From contig CAJJDN010000020.1 in assembly GCA_905182985.1 (NCBI GenBank), positions 620,441 to 684,440 on the forward strand: a stretch of DNA of 64,000 bases, given 5' to 3'. Under the pieces are notes generated by a model that was given only the letters and a program-made list of their open reading frames with translations, did no database searches and was not told the DNA's origin. Source of the stretch: Paramecium sonneborni. Lineage: Eukaryota; Ciliophora; Oligohymenophorea; Peniculida; Parameciidae. Positions 10,967-23,126 of this stretch are shown here, in pieces (position 1 is the first letter of the stretch; the number at the start of each line of letters is the position of its first letter). The position numbers were made by a program, and so were the translations under genes.

Positions 10967-13648
10967 ATGAGTACTAATAGAACAGAGAATGGTCTCTTAT
11001 AAGATTGCTTTTTTGGACCATCAATAGAGTAATCTGAAGTAAATATTTATAAGAAAAATTCATCATCAAAAAATTCAATCACTTCAGAGGCAAGTTAGAA
11101 AGAAAAAGAAAGAATAAATGAAAGTTAAAAAAAAGTTGGGACAGCATCAATTAATTATCAAATTTTGAAGGCAAAATAATAATTCACTAAGAAAAATGAA
11201 AATCTCTAGGCAACTTAAAGTAATTTTATAAAAGGAAGTAGAAGAAATTTATTTGAAGGAAAGACATAATAAATTGAAAAAATAGAAAAGACACCTAAAC
11301 AAGAAACATTTAACTTTATTAAAACAATAATAAGATCAAACTTGATAAATAAATTTAAACATAATTTACTTTCTTCATCTTATATTTTACCTTATGAAAT
11401 GAAAAAAATATTAGAGAATGAAGGATATTTATAAGATGGTAAAGAAAAAGTAAAATTTTCAAGTTAAGTCTATGATTTTTAGTATTTTATTTATTTATAT
11501 AAGACTATAGAGCCAAAAGTTACTAAATCAAAATAATCAAAGGTTAATAAATTTGTTAATGCCAGATAAGAATTTTACAGTAGTTTGGGATTTGATTTCA
11601 TTGTTAGTTTTATTTATAAGTCTATTTTTATGTACACTAATAGCCTCCTTTGGTTAGCATTTAAATAATTTTAAACCAGCAGAAATTATGATAAATATAT
11701 ACATAATTTTAGAGGTTTTATTTTCAATTTATCGTCCTATTATGGTGAATGGTGAAGTAGTATTTGAGATTTCATAAATATGGAATAATTATTTAAGAAC
11801 TTAACTTTTAGAAGATGTGATCAGTTTTACTATGTGGTTTTTAGTTTATTTTGATTTTGATAAATAGATGTATCTTAATGAGATTATGGCAGTTCTTTAG
11901 TTTTTAATAACAATAAGGAAGATAGATCGAAAATACAATATTTTAATAGAGCAACTATACTTAAAAGGATTTAATAGTAATCTCTTAAATATTGTGACTT
12001 TAATAATTATCATCTGTTTTTTTGCTCATACAATGGCATGTTTATGGCATCATGTAGGTGATTTGACATAAAATTATGGATCTTGGCTTATTTATTATGA
12101 TATTATTAATGAGACATTATGGGTTAGATATAATTATTCATTTTATTGGGCAACGATGACCATGGTAACTGTAGGATATGGGGATATCACACCTAAAAAT
12201 TAATTTGAAGTTACATTTGCTACAATCATGATGTTATCTTCAAGTTGCATGTTTGCATATACCATGAATTCTATTGGAGTGATTGTCAAAACTATATATG
12301 ATTAATAAACAAAGTTTAAGTAAATAAATGTATTTATAATTTTATAGACGAACTTTGATTTTGATGAATTAATTCATGTCTAAAAATGAAGTAGATTAAC
12401 AAATCTAAAGAAGAGTTAAAAATTATATTAAACACAATATTGAAAATGATATTTTTGAAAATTAGGAGGATACAATAAAATTAGTTAATGAATTACCACT
12501 TAATTTAAAAAAATAAATTGAATAAGATATTCAATATAAAATAATCTAAAAAATCAAAGTAATTACAGATAATTTTGTTGAATCAACATAAAATAAAGTT
12601 AAAAATATCTTAGTTGAAATAAAAACTACTCCTAATGATTTTATTTATCATAGAAATGATAATAAAGATAAATATTTGTAATATTATATTTAAAATTATT
12701 AGATATTTCATTAAAGAAGGAGAAGTTCAAATTATAGAAGAGCAGAGTTAAAAAATTATAAATGTCTTAAAAGCAGGGGAAACATTTGGAGAATTTTAAT
12801 TTTTTACAGGTTAAAATACTAAAGAATCTGTAGTAAGTGTTGGATTCTCATAATTATTCAAAATAGATAGAGAATAATTTATTTCAATTATAAAATAAAA
12901 CTCAAAAGATTTTGAAAGATTTCATAAGATAAAAGATAGTATTCTCTATTTAAAATAATTTTCTGTGATTTAAGTAAAATGTCATTTTTGTGGCTAATCT
13001 AATCATGTATAAATAGAATGTCCTTTTATGACATATTAACCTAATTTATATCTTAAAATATTGAAAATGAATTAGTCTTAAATAAATTATAGGTTTTATT
13101 AAGGGAGATCTGGTGAAAAAATCAAATCTATTCTTATCCTTAAATCAATTTAATAAGCTATAACAGAATTCTAAGACTATGCAACTATCTTTAATACAGA
13201 TAATACAATCAATTATAAGACATCTAATTCATTAAGTTATATTTAAGAGTCTCAACAAATTATAGATAATAAATAATCAAATAAATCAATTTCAAAACAG
13301 GATTAAAATAAAGTATCTATTGATAATAGAAGAGAATCTCTTTATCCTAAAAAAATTGAAAGTGAAAAACACAACAAATCATAAGTATTTACAAAAAAGA
13401 AACCCTCATTGATAGAAGATGAAAAAAGAAAAACAATTTTAAAAGAAACATTGATTTTTAAATAATTAGATTAAATTTAAGAATATTTTCATCATATTTA
13501 ATAAGAAGGATTCGATAAAGTTCATAATTACACAGAGTACTAACCCCACAATAATTTCAATTATGTAATAAAATAACTTTACAAAGAAAAATATAAATTT
13601 AAACATGCAAAATATTTACGTAGAGAATTTAGCAGAAGAGATTAATGA
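10967..13648 (+). CDS. Voltage-gated-type K+ channel with C-linker, cNMP-binding-like domain and CCHC knuckle, 868 aa
   Basis: ATG at 10967, TGA at 13646-13648, introns at 11482-11503, 12320-12347 and 12678-12702. A Gln/Lys-rich cytosolic N terminus precedes six membrane segments (S1 near LLVLFISLFLCTLIA, S5 near IVTLIIIICFFAHTMA). The pore carries the K+ selectivity signature TVGYGD. S6 is followed by an EAG/HCN-type C-linker (MSKNEVDQQIQRRVKNYI) and a cyclic-nucleotide-binding-like fold with FIKEGEVQI and GETFGEF. The phosphate-binding cassette lacks the usual Arg-Ala (ESVVSV instead), so cyclic nucleotide binding is doubtful. A C-x2-C-x4-H-x4-C motif (CHFCGQSNHVQIEC) follows. S4 has few positive charges. 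Paramecium has many such channels controlling ciliary beating and membrane potential. The family is certain, the gating is not. Confidence 0.9.
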
Positions 13649-13750
13649 AAATTAAAAATTCTTTTTTAATTATCTAATCTTATATATATTTAGATAAGTT
13701 TATTAAAATCAAATAAATAATTTAGATAAATTTAGAATATTTAAAAATAC

Positions 13751-13758
13751 TCATTATT

Positions 13759-13798
<40 letters not shown>

Positions 13799-14892
13799 TA
13801 AGACTGCTTTAGCTGCTGCTTAAACATAAATTTTATCAAAAGCAAGGACATTACCAGCAACTTAAAATCCTTCTTTGGTAAGTTCACTAGCTTAATCTCC
13901 ATATTTATTTTTAATAACCTAGATTATTAAATATAATACTTCAGTAGTAGCTTAACCAGTACAATCTAAAAGAACACTTAAAGCTTCTGTTAATCCATCA
14001 TAAATGCTAACAACAGCAACAACTGCAGCTCCTCCAAGGTTTTTAGCATCATCATAATATTTGTGTTCTTACATTTTCTTACCTGTTTCACTGTTCTCAA
14101 ATTATTTTTCTGCTTCTTCTGCAATCATCTTTCCTAAATTTATTAGAGCATCAACTTAAGCTTTAGTAAATTAAAGTATAGCCTTAGATCCTTTATTTAC
14201 TAATTTAACTTTATTTAATGTATCCTCAGAAACTTCTTTTTATTCTTTATCTGTAATCTTTTCAGCTATTAATTCTCCTCCTTTTTTGATTCCTTCTCCA
14301 ATTAATCCAGCAACAGAGATTAAACCTTATCTAATAGCATTTCCTCCTTATTTTATATAATCACTAACTCCAGGAGGTTTTTCACCTTGTCCAACATGAT
14401 CCCATAAATTTACTTGCATTATTCCTGTACGCAACATTAATTCTTATTGAGACAATTTTTATTATTCATTTAATTATTTCATCTCATTTCTTCCTTAATA
14501 TATAGACTTTGACATAATATTTTAATGTTGTTTTTGTGAAGAAACAACTAATCTAACATTTATTGAGAGAATATGTTCAAATGTATCAGATACCTAATCT
14601 TATTTATCTACAATTATTCCATAAAATATTTCATTAAGACCAGGGAATATGTACATCTTACTACCATTAACTAATTAAGCAATCATAACTGGGATGTTTT
14701 TTTGTAATGTATATTAGAATTAGCTGAATTTTAAGAAAGATAATTTAAGTTGTTCAGATTGATAAATCTAATAAGAATATTGATTAAAATTACTTAGAGA
14801 GTACCAGCATCAACTTATTTTGGTTATTAGTTCTTAATTTCAAATAATTTACATTAAGGAACTTCCAATAATAATTATAATTGATAATCCAT
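13751..14892 (-). CDS. Spartin/senescence-domain (ERD7-like) protein, 371 aa
   Basis: ATG at 14890-14892, one intron at 14768-14793, TGA at 13751-13753. The N-terminal half has the beta-rich spartin/ERD7 pattern: a short LLLEVPQCKLFEI strand pair, a GTLQI turn, then a KMYIFPGL motif before a variable linker. The C-terminal half is the hydrophobic senescence domain with repeated Gly-containing helices (GGNAIRQGLISVAGLIGEGI; later GGAAVVAVVSIYDGLTEAL; then NKYGDQASELTKEGF). Family members bind lipid droplets or membranes and act in lipid-droplet turnover or stress. That role is inferred here. The protein ends in 12 Gln followed by Lys-Gln; eleven of the twelve are TAA codons (13763-13795). The start lies 33 bp from the divergent ELP2 start, suggesting a shared promoter region. 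Confidence 0.8.
13763..13795 (-). repeat. Trinucleotide (TTA/TAA)11 run encoding polyglutamine
   Basis: Eleven consecutive TTA triplets on the plus strand are read as TAA glutamine codons at the C terminus of the spartin-like protein, extended by one CAA. Under the standard code this would be a string of stops. It is therefore a compact illustration of the ciliate code and a likely site of length variation. Confidence 0.9.
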
Positions 14893-14925
14893 AATTCTTT
14901 CTTTAATTAAAATAATTAATTAAGA
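14893..14925. promoter_or_regulatory. 33-bp intergenic between divergent spartin-like and ELP2 genes
   Basis: Only 33 bp separate the two start codons, so both 5' untranslated regions and the core promoters must fit here or overlap coding sequence. No recognisable element stands out beyond A/T richness. Confidence 0.5.
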
Positions 14926-17146
14926 ATGAAAAATATATTCATATCAGGTGGATGTAATTCTGTATATAATGGTTTGGATGTTTGTTAATTTGAACCAAAT
15001 TAAAATTTGATAGCTTTTCCTTGTAGTAATCAAGTAAAATAGATGAATATTAATAGATATTAGTATATGACATTGAGAAATTAAAGATAATATATTCTTA
15101 TTCAACTTTCAATAAGAGAGTGAATTATGTAAGATTTTTGAACTCAAATACATTGATAGGTGCAGATGGAGAAGGCAAGATAGCAATATTTAATGAGTCA
15201 TAAAAATTATACGAGACAAAATTGAATGAATCAATATAAGTTTTTAAAGTGATTGGTAAGTATATAATAACATTATCAATTGATGGTATGGTAACAGTTT
15301 TGGATTAGGAGTTGAATGAAGTATCAAAACTTGAATTCGGTAATAATGTAATGGAGAATATTGATGCAATAATATTTGATAACAATATATTTGTAGTTTT
15401 GAGTGGTGTAGATACTCAAATTCACTTATACATATTAGAGAATAATTAATTATAATATAAGACATCTGTGAAAGGTCATTAAAGAAGTTTAAATCATTTA
15501 TAATTTAATTTGAGAAATGAGAATAATTTACAATTGGCAAGTGCATCAAAAGATACTTATACTAGAATATGGAGTATTTATAAGGTTGATGAGATAGAGG
15601 CAAAGATTAAATGTTTTAGAATTGATAAATAATTATATAGTTTTAAGTTAGAAACAATTCTTTAAGGACATATAGAAGAAGTATCATCAGTAAATTGGTT
15701 GGATGAAAATACAATTTTGAGTGGGTCATTTGATTATAATGTAATAATTTGGAAATAAGATAAAGATACAGGATTATGGTTAAGTGTATCAAGATTAGGA
15801 TAGACAAGTGGAAATAAGAATTAAATATTTGGATTATAAACATCATTAGATAAAAAATATATAGTATGTTATACATTGACAGGTGCAATATATATATGGA
15901 AGTAAGAATAAGAAAATTGGATAGAACAACCAGTTATAACAGGTCATTATGCAGAAGTTACTGATTTAGATTTTAAAGATTATTTATTAACTTGTAGTGT
16001 AGATTAAACAAGTAGAATATTTACAAAATGGATTTTAAATGATACATATCATGAAATATCAAGACCTTAGATACATGGTTATGATTTAAATGCAGTTAAA
16101 TAAATTGGAAATCAAATTATAAGTGGAGGAGATGAAAAGATATTAAGAATGTTTAATCCATCGCCTTTTACTATAAATTAATTAAATTATTTGAATGAAT
16201 AGAATATTAATTAATCAGTTTTTTTGAATTAAAATATCCCTTCATAAATTGTAACATATAATAATAGATAATTTAATGAATTTAAATTGGCAACTGAAGG
16301 TATTTAATAAGCACTTGGATTAATGAATGTGTAAATGTAATTTGAAGATGAAGATGATGAAAAGTAATTCATTAAGTTTTATATTATTATAGTATTAAAA
16401 ATAATAATAATGATGATGATGTAAATCTGGAAGTGAAATATGGGAAACCTCCAAATGATGCTTTACTTGCTAAGAAATCTTTATGGCCTGAAACTAATAA
16501 ATTATATGGACATGGATATGCAATATCAGCTATTGCCATATATGAAAATATTGCTGCTTCATCTTCAGTTGCAATTACATCTAAAGCTGCTGAAATTATT
16601 ATATGGGATACAAACACATTTAAAATCAAATAATTATTATCTTGTCATAATTATACTGTTGTCTAATTAGTCTTCTCTAAAAGTGGCAAATATTTAATTA
16701 GTGTTAGTAAAGATAGATGTTTAGGAGTATTTATTAAATAAGAGGATAATAACTATTAATTATTATCTAAATCATAACCTTGTTCAAGAATTATTTACAC
16801 ATGTTCATTCAATAATGATGAAACTCTCATATTCACTGGCAGTAGAGATAAAAAATTTAGAATCTATAACATTTTAGAAGCATCATTACCAATTCAAGAA
16901 ATTGATTTTACTGATGAAATCACTGCTATAGATTCAGTTTATATTGATAATAAATAAATTGTTGCTGTAGCATATGGTTAAGGATAATTATAAGTATTTG
17001 AACTCACTTAAAATCTTCAATTAAATTTACTATCTACTGTAGATAAATATCACCAACATTCAAAAACTATTAACAGAATTAAATTTAATAATAATTTGCT
17101 TGCAACATGTAGTGATGATCACACAGTCAGAATATATCAAATATGA
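14926..17146 (+). CDS. ELP2: Elongator complex subunit 2, 723 aa
   Basis: ATG at 14926, TGA at 17144-17146. A 29-nt intron lies at 16364-16392. A 20-nt intron at 15023-15042 restores the frame (a 17-nt alternative ending at the same AG would also fit). The protein is WD40 repeats throughout, for example HIEEVSSVNWLDENTILSGS and HTVRIYQI at the end. It carries the ELP2 hallmarks ISRPQIHGYDLNAV in the middle and GKPPNDALLAKKSLWPE with LYGHGYAISA just after. ELP2 is the scaffold beta-propeller subunit of Elongator, which modifies wobble uridines of tRNAs in the cytosol. Length and domain order match the family. An acidic/Asn linker (NIKNNNNDDD) sits between the two propellers. Confidence 0.95.
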
Positions 17147-17628
17147 TAATTTAAATATTATCAATAAATATAATTATAAATTTAGATAATTACAATTACT
17201 TCAAAATATTCGAATTATAGAATATTTTTTTAGTTATTTTTCAAATCTAAATATCTTTTCTAAGAAAATATAATCAAAATTATTTTTATCATTCATTATT
17301 CATTCAATCAATCAAAACTAATTTGCTAAATATAAATATTCCCCTAACAATTTATTATTATAAAGTAGAATAAAATAAAGCAAAATAAAAATACATGTTT
17401 TATAACTATATAATATTAAATCAAAAAGAAATAGAGAGAGAATTCTTATATTTTTTAATTGTATTTATTTATTCATTCTTTCTTCTTATGAATCAAAATA
17501 ATTTAGATTGGGTATTATTCGATATTTATATGATTTCATAAAGTTTAAGTCTGGCAGGAAACTTAATAAGTTGAGATGGAATAATTATTTATTAAATAAA
17601 TTTAATCTATATAGTATCACATAAATTA
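17147..17628. other. Intergenic, ELP2 to VPS39-like
   Basis: 482 bp of A/T-rich sequence between two plus-strand genes. The longest plus frame with an ATG is under 35 codons and looks like chance. Nothing else seen. Confidence 0.6.
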
Positions 17629-20564
17629 ATGAAATTCGGAAGTGTCTTTAATCCAAGAGGAGTACTCGAGATAAACTATAAGATATCATCTATAGATGCT
17701 AATCAAAATGTCTTATACACAGGAGATGAAAAAGGCATATTATATAGGTAAATTATTGTTTGAGATTAGATATCAATTGTAACCTGATTAAGCCATGATT
17801 ATTCAAGCAAGTTAGCCATTATCTAAACAATTAACTAAATCAAGGATTGATTAAATAAAAGTTTTTCCTCAAGCAAATGCTAATCTTTTGGTTTTATCAG
17901 ATCAGACTTTATTTTTTGTTGAAGAAAAAACTTTGAAAGGTGAATAAATCTCAAAAGAAAAAGTATCATTATTTGCTTTAAATGAATTTTCAAAAATAAA
18001 TTAATTTGAGATAGTAATAGTGACTAAAAAGAAAGAAGGCTTCATTTTGAATTATACTTAAAAATCAGGGAAATTTGAATGTATGAGAGAGAAATTCTTA
18101 TTGCCAGACATACCTGTAACAATAGCATTTATAGGAAATTTATTTTATTTTGGAATATAAAAGAAAAATTATTCTTTAATTAATCTTGAAGATAAATAAT
18201 TATAAGTAGCTAATTTAGTTATCGATATTGGTAATAATCCATATCTTAAAGCCACTGATAATGATGAATTATTACTTATTACAACAAATAATATAGGTAT
18301 TTTTATTGGTAAGGATGGATAAATGAAATAAAAAAGTACAATCTAATTATAAAATAAATCAATATAGATTATAACAATTTTTAAGTAGTATTTGATAGTA
18401 CTTTTTGATAACTTAATATAAGTATTTAATTTATTGGATTCTAAACCTATGAGTGATATTTAATTGACATCATCAGCTAAATGTATTACATAAACTTCAA
18501 ATCATATATTTTATGGTAGTTCTAGTGAAGTAAATAATTATTATTAATATATTATAGATCATTTATTTATATCAAACACCTCCTGAATAATAAATTTAAG
18601 ATTTATTGAAATTGGGTAAGGTTGAAGATGCGCTTTAAGTATTTTAATAATATAATCAAAATTCTGATGCATCAAAAAATTAGCAATTAGAATAATTGAA
18701 ATTAGATTGTGGTTGGGCTCTTGTTCGATTTATGTAATTTTAAAGTTCTCTGAATTATATTTAATAAACAAACTTTGATCCTAGAGATTTTATTTGTTTA
18801 TTTCCAGATTATTATTATGCAGTAGAGAAACTTGAATCAGTTAATTAGAATCCTTCATAAAATACAATTTCATTGATTATTAATAAATTTGTCTAAGATA
18901 ATTATAAAGGTGATCCAAAGAAAGGTTAAGAATTGAAATTATAAGCAAGAGATTTTTTGATTGAAATTTTAGAAAAGAAAAGAAGTATTTTAACTTCAGC
19001 TTAATATGCATATTCTATGAAAGATAAATTGACTTTATTAACAAGTACATAAAATTATAATTAAAATTAATGGCATGCTATACCATGTGAATAACTTTTA
19101 GAATTAATAGATTTTGCATTGATAAAAGCATATTTAGAAGCTTAATAATTATAAAAATTAAAAAGTTTTTTATCTTGTAATTAAATATATTGTTTATCAA
19201 TGTATGCTGAATTATAAGCAATATTTTAAAATAATAAAGCAATAGAATAATAATAAGGTATATTGGCTAGATTTTATGAATCATTTAATAAAATTGATTT
19301 GTCTTTAGAAGTTTGGAGAACGATAGGAGGAGATTCTTTAAATTAATAAGTATAATAAGAAGCTTGTGAAGAAACAACTAGAATTTTAAAATAGAATCCT
19401 GATAAGAATAGAATATTTAAATTTATTTTGTGGGTATTTAAAAAATAAATGAAAACTGGAATTCAAATATTTTATGTTAGTGAAAGTATAATATCACCTG
19501 ATTAAATGATTAAATTTTTAGAAGATTCAGAAATGGAATAAGATTTGAAGAAGAAATTAAAAGAGAAATATTTAGAAGTTTTAGTATTAGAGAAATAGAC
19601 AGAAGAAGAGAGATTTCATACTCAATTAGCTTATTCATATATTGATTCTTTATTTAATATATATCCAAAAGAAATGTAACCTACATAAATTGATATGAAA
19701 AAGAATTAAATTGCAAGCGAAATTTATTAATCATTAAAGAAGTTTTTGAAGAATCCAAATGCAAAATATAATTCATCAAGCATTTTAGAAAAAAAGGTTA
19801 AGGATTCTTGGATGATTCAAGAAGTTATTTTACTTTATGGAAGAGAGAAAAGACATGAAGAAGCATTAAGTTAATTGTTGAATTTAGGATTTTATGAATG
19901 GGCTGAGAAATATTGTTGTGAATATTCTGACAATTTATTGACGAAGCTTTTTAAAAAAGTATATATGTTATCTAAATAAAGTACAAAGAATTATATATAT
20001 TTTTGAAAGGGAAATATAATGAGAGACCTACAGATCAGTAAGCATCATATACATTTAATTAAATTAAAGTAATGAATATTATTTATATTCTAAATTTTAG
20101 ATTACAATCAACAATTTTCTGAAAAAATATGCAACTCATTCTTAGTTAAATGCTTTGGAAGTATTAGAAATGATACCAGAAGATTGGATATTAGCTGATT
20201 AAGGTGAGGATGATGGATTATTTTAATTTTTAAATAGTGTAATAAGTAATTATTTCATTATATTTATAGGTCATACCTTACATTAAAAAAGATCAACAAA
20301 AGCAGCTTATCATTTATCTGATATGGATTTATTGAATGTTGAATGTTTAAATGCTAGTACTAAATAAGCAAATGTAAGAATTACATCTGAAAAGAAATGT
20401 GCTGTATGCAGTAGATCAATAGGTGAAAAAGTAAAGATGTATTTTTAAACTTTAAGGTATTTGTTGTTTATCCTAATGCTGTTATTGCACATCATACATG
20501 TATAAGGAGTAATACTGTATGTCCATTAACTGATAAAGATTTTGAAAAGTATTTTAAAATGTGA
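17629..20564 (+). CDS. Vps39/TGFBRAP1 (Vps3)-like vesicle-tethering protein, 923 aa
   Basis: ATG at 17629, TGA at 20562-20564. Six introns were placed at 17748-17769, 18530-18557, 19959-19981, 20069-20100, 20237-20269 and 20431-20456. The N-terminal third has the beta-propeller CNH pattern seen in Vps39/TGFBRAP1. The middle is alpha-solenoid, with SWMIQEVILLYGREKRHEEA and LNLGFYEWAEKYC matching the clathrin-repeat region of the family. The C terminus has the treble-clef/RING-like end: KKCAVC, SIGEKVFVVYPN, then HHTC. Vps39 (HOPS) and Vps3/TGFBRAP1 (CORVET) tether late and early endosomal membranes through Rab GTPases. Which of the two this is cannot be decided by eye. The 33-nt intron near the 3' end is the least certain. 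Confidence 0.85.
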
Positions 20565-20847
20565 GTGTTGAGTTTATCAGATAAAATAAAAATTATATTT
20601 TATAACTATCTTTTGTATTAAAATTATTTATTAATTACGTATTTATCATCTTAAATTCTTCTTCTTATTAATCTAAATCGATATTCTATGCGATAACTTG
20701 ATCAAAATTTATTATCGCACCATTTCTGAAATCGCTATAAACATTTTAATTTAATTGGCTGATATTGTAATCATTCTAATCATAAGTTTTATTTTGCTGT
20801 AGGATTTTAATGTGAAACAAAAAAAATTGAAAAACAATAATTATTTA

Positions 20848-21507
20848 ATGTACTAGAACTTATTTTAGAACTACATGACTACTCCCTAAGGATAATACTT
20901 CCCATAATGCTATCCTTAATACTATTATCCTGTTTAAAATCCATATTATTCACAATATTAAGTAATGTAGGCTAGACCTGTTCTTATGATCAAGAAGAAA
21001 CCTGATCAAATAAAATAAGAAGACAATATTATTGAAACTATACCTAAAAAGTCTGTTCCTATTGGTGATTTTGAGAAAACCTCAGAACAAATTTAAAAAC
21101 CTTCAGTTTAAATCTAATCTGATGATAAAGGGAGCAATTTAAAGCCCAATTTATTAGTCGATTCAACTAATATTCAAAAAAATTTCTCTAAAGCTATCGT
21201 CCAATATGCTTTGAGATAAAAGAAAACAGTTTATCAAATTCTTGGAGAAGAAAAAGGAAATCAATTTCTTTTGTTCATGAGTGAACTTGTAAATCAACTC
21301 AGAAATCTATTCCATCTAGTCAAATACACACAAGATGAAGAATATCTTAAACTCATTAGAATTTTAGGGTATATTTTTTTGAATGATAATAGTAATAACT
21401 TTTTAAGGAAAGAAAGTACATGTTATATTTATAATTCAAAAATAAGATAAAAAACGAGTCACATCAAGCACAAAGCAATAGTAAAAAAAGTCCTATTAAA
21501 ACTTTGA
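20848..21507 (+). CDS. Unrecognised protein with Q/P/Y-rich N terminus, 211 aa
   Basis: Two in-frame ATGs lie at 20848 and 20875; I list the longer form. TGA at 21505-21507. The first ~40 residues are low complexity (Gln, Tyr, Pro, Asn). A Lys/Asp-rich linker follows, then a predicted helical C-terminal domain of about 100 residues (KAIVQYALRQKKTVYQILG, then FLLFMSELVNQLRNLFHLV) ending in a very basic tail. A 24-nt GT...AG segment at 21369-21392 is a multiple of three with no TGA. Removing it gives a smoother join (LIRILG to NNFLRKES), so I treat it as an intron. I recognise no domain. The disordered N terminus and basic tail suggest a nucleic-acid or scaffold role, but that is speculative. 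Confidence 0.6.
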
Positions 21508-23126
21508 AATTAACAATATTTTTTTTTATGTATGAATCCAGTATCTTTATTTGTCAGAAATTAAAATAAAAATTTAATACAGAATTTTTGTTTTATAACT
21601 TCTTATCTAATTAATCTAATTTATACATATTTTATATTAATAGAGAATTTAATTTAACCTAACTCAACATTACCATCTTTCCATGACATCTAAAATGTTA
21701 TAAATTTAATATTTTTTTCACCAAATATGCTAATTATACATTGAATTCATGGTTTATAAAGTTGTGCTATCCTACTAAGGTTTTATAAGCAACCTTTAAA
21801 TTATGACTATGTTTTTAAATATAAATTATCTTGTCATTATATTCTGTTTAATTATATATCAAAATTTGTTATATACTCTATTAGATGTTGTTTAAATCTC
21901 TCTTTTTTTTAAATTAAGGCTATATAACATGAAGGATCTACATAATTTTATTATTTTGATAAATGAATTTTTTTCAAGATTGAGAGAGATCTATTTTTAT
22001 TTTATGGATTAGGGTTATTAATTTATTATTATTTAACATCTTAATAAAATAAGAGTTTAGTATATCATATAATCTAAGCTCTGATAACTTTATTATTTTT
22101 TTTAGACTAAAAATAAACAATTAGAAGCATTTTATTGATTTAATTAAGTTTATGTTTCTTTTAGAACAAAAGAAATTCATTAAATGAAAATCCAGCATAC
22201 ATCATAATTGTTTATGTTATCATAAAACTAGCTTTTGAGGATTTTAAAAGATTTCAAAACATATTATTTTTATTAAGATTATTTTGGCTCCTATTATTTC
22301 TTTAATCAACTTTTTTTGTAAATATTTTACATATCTAAAACTTCTTCATATATTAATGTAAAATTTATTTTTTGTTCTCCTTGATTATTAATTTTTTCAA
22401 TCTAATGTAAAAGAAACAAATTAAGTATTAAGTGATATTATTATAAAAAAGATTAATCAATAAAATAAAAAAGATAGAGTTCTTTCACAGACAGATACTG
22501 ATAAATATTTCTTGGAATAATATCCCTTAAATAACTTATTACTTTAAAATTAATCTTATTTATGTCTTAAATATTAACGTATTTTTAGTGAGGATGTTAT
22601 TTTTAAGAGGAGTTTTTGGTTTTAAATTAATCTATATGAATTCAGAAATTGAAATAGTATTTTTAAATTTTTCATTGAAAACATTATTACCAAAATAAAT
22701 TATTGTCATTTTAAATTCTATAAACAATCTAAAATATTAAAAATAAATAGTAATTATTTATAATAAAATGATTCAAAAGATGATAAATTTTTGCTCATAA
22801 CAAATTGATAACAATAAATGTATGAAGTGATCAGATAGATTAATCGAATAATCAGTATACTAAATTCTATTAAAGTGAATCAAGAAACAAATCATTGTAA
22901 AGTAATTCAAAGAACAAATTTAGTAAGTTACATGATATAATTTTTAGAATCAATATGTTATATTTTAGAATTTGTTATCCCAATAATGAAGTAATAAAAT
23001 GTCTTTAAAAATTAATTGATGTTTTAAATTTATATCATTGTTAATTTTGTAGTATAAATAATTTAGTTTAATAATTATAAATAAAATCCCTGTAAAGATT
23101 GATTTAATGAGATTCAGAATTTATAT
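21508..23126. other. Long non-genic stretch with faint degenerate coding traces
   Basis: About 1.6 kb without a supportable gene. On the minus strand near 21540-21760 a frame reads FITFQMSWKDGNVELGQIKF but is interrupted by TGA and frame jumps. On the plus strand near 22450-22640 another frame reads DRVLSQTDTDKYFLEQYPL and ends without a start. Both may be relics of lost gene duplicates. The rest is A/T-rich spacer. Confidence 0.4.

Noticed and set aside
15244..15888. Minus-strand open frames rich in Ile/Leu/Tyr across ELP2
   Set aside because: They are antisense shadows of A/T-rich coding sequence; the plus strand has a full-length WD40 protein with family motifs.
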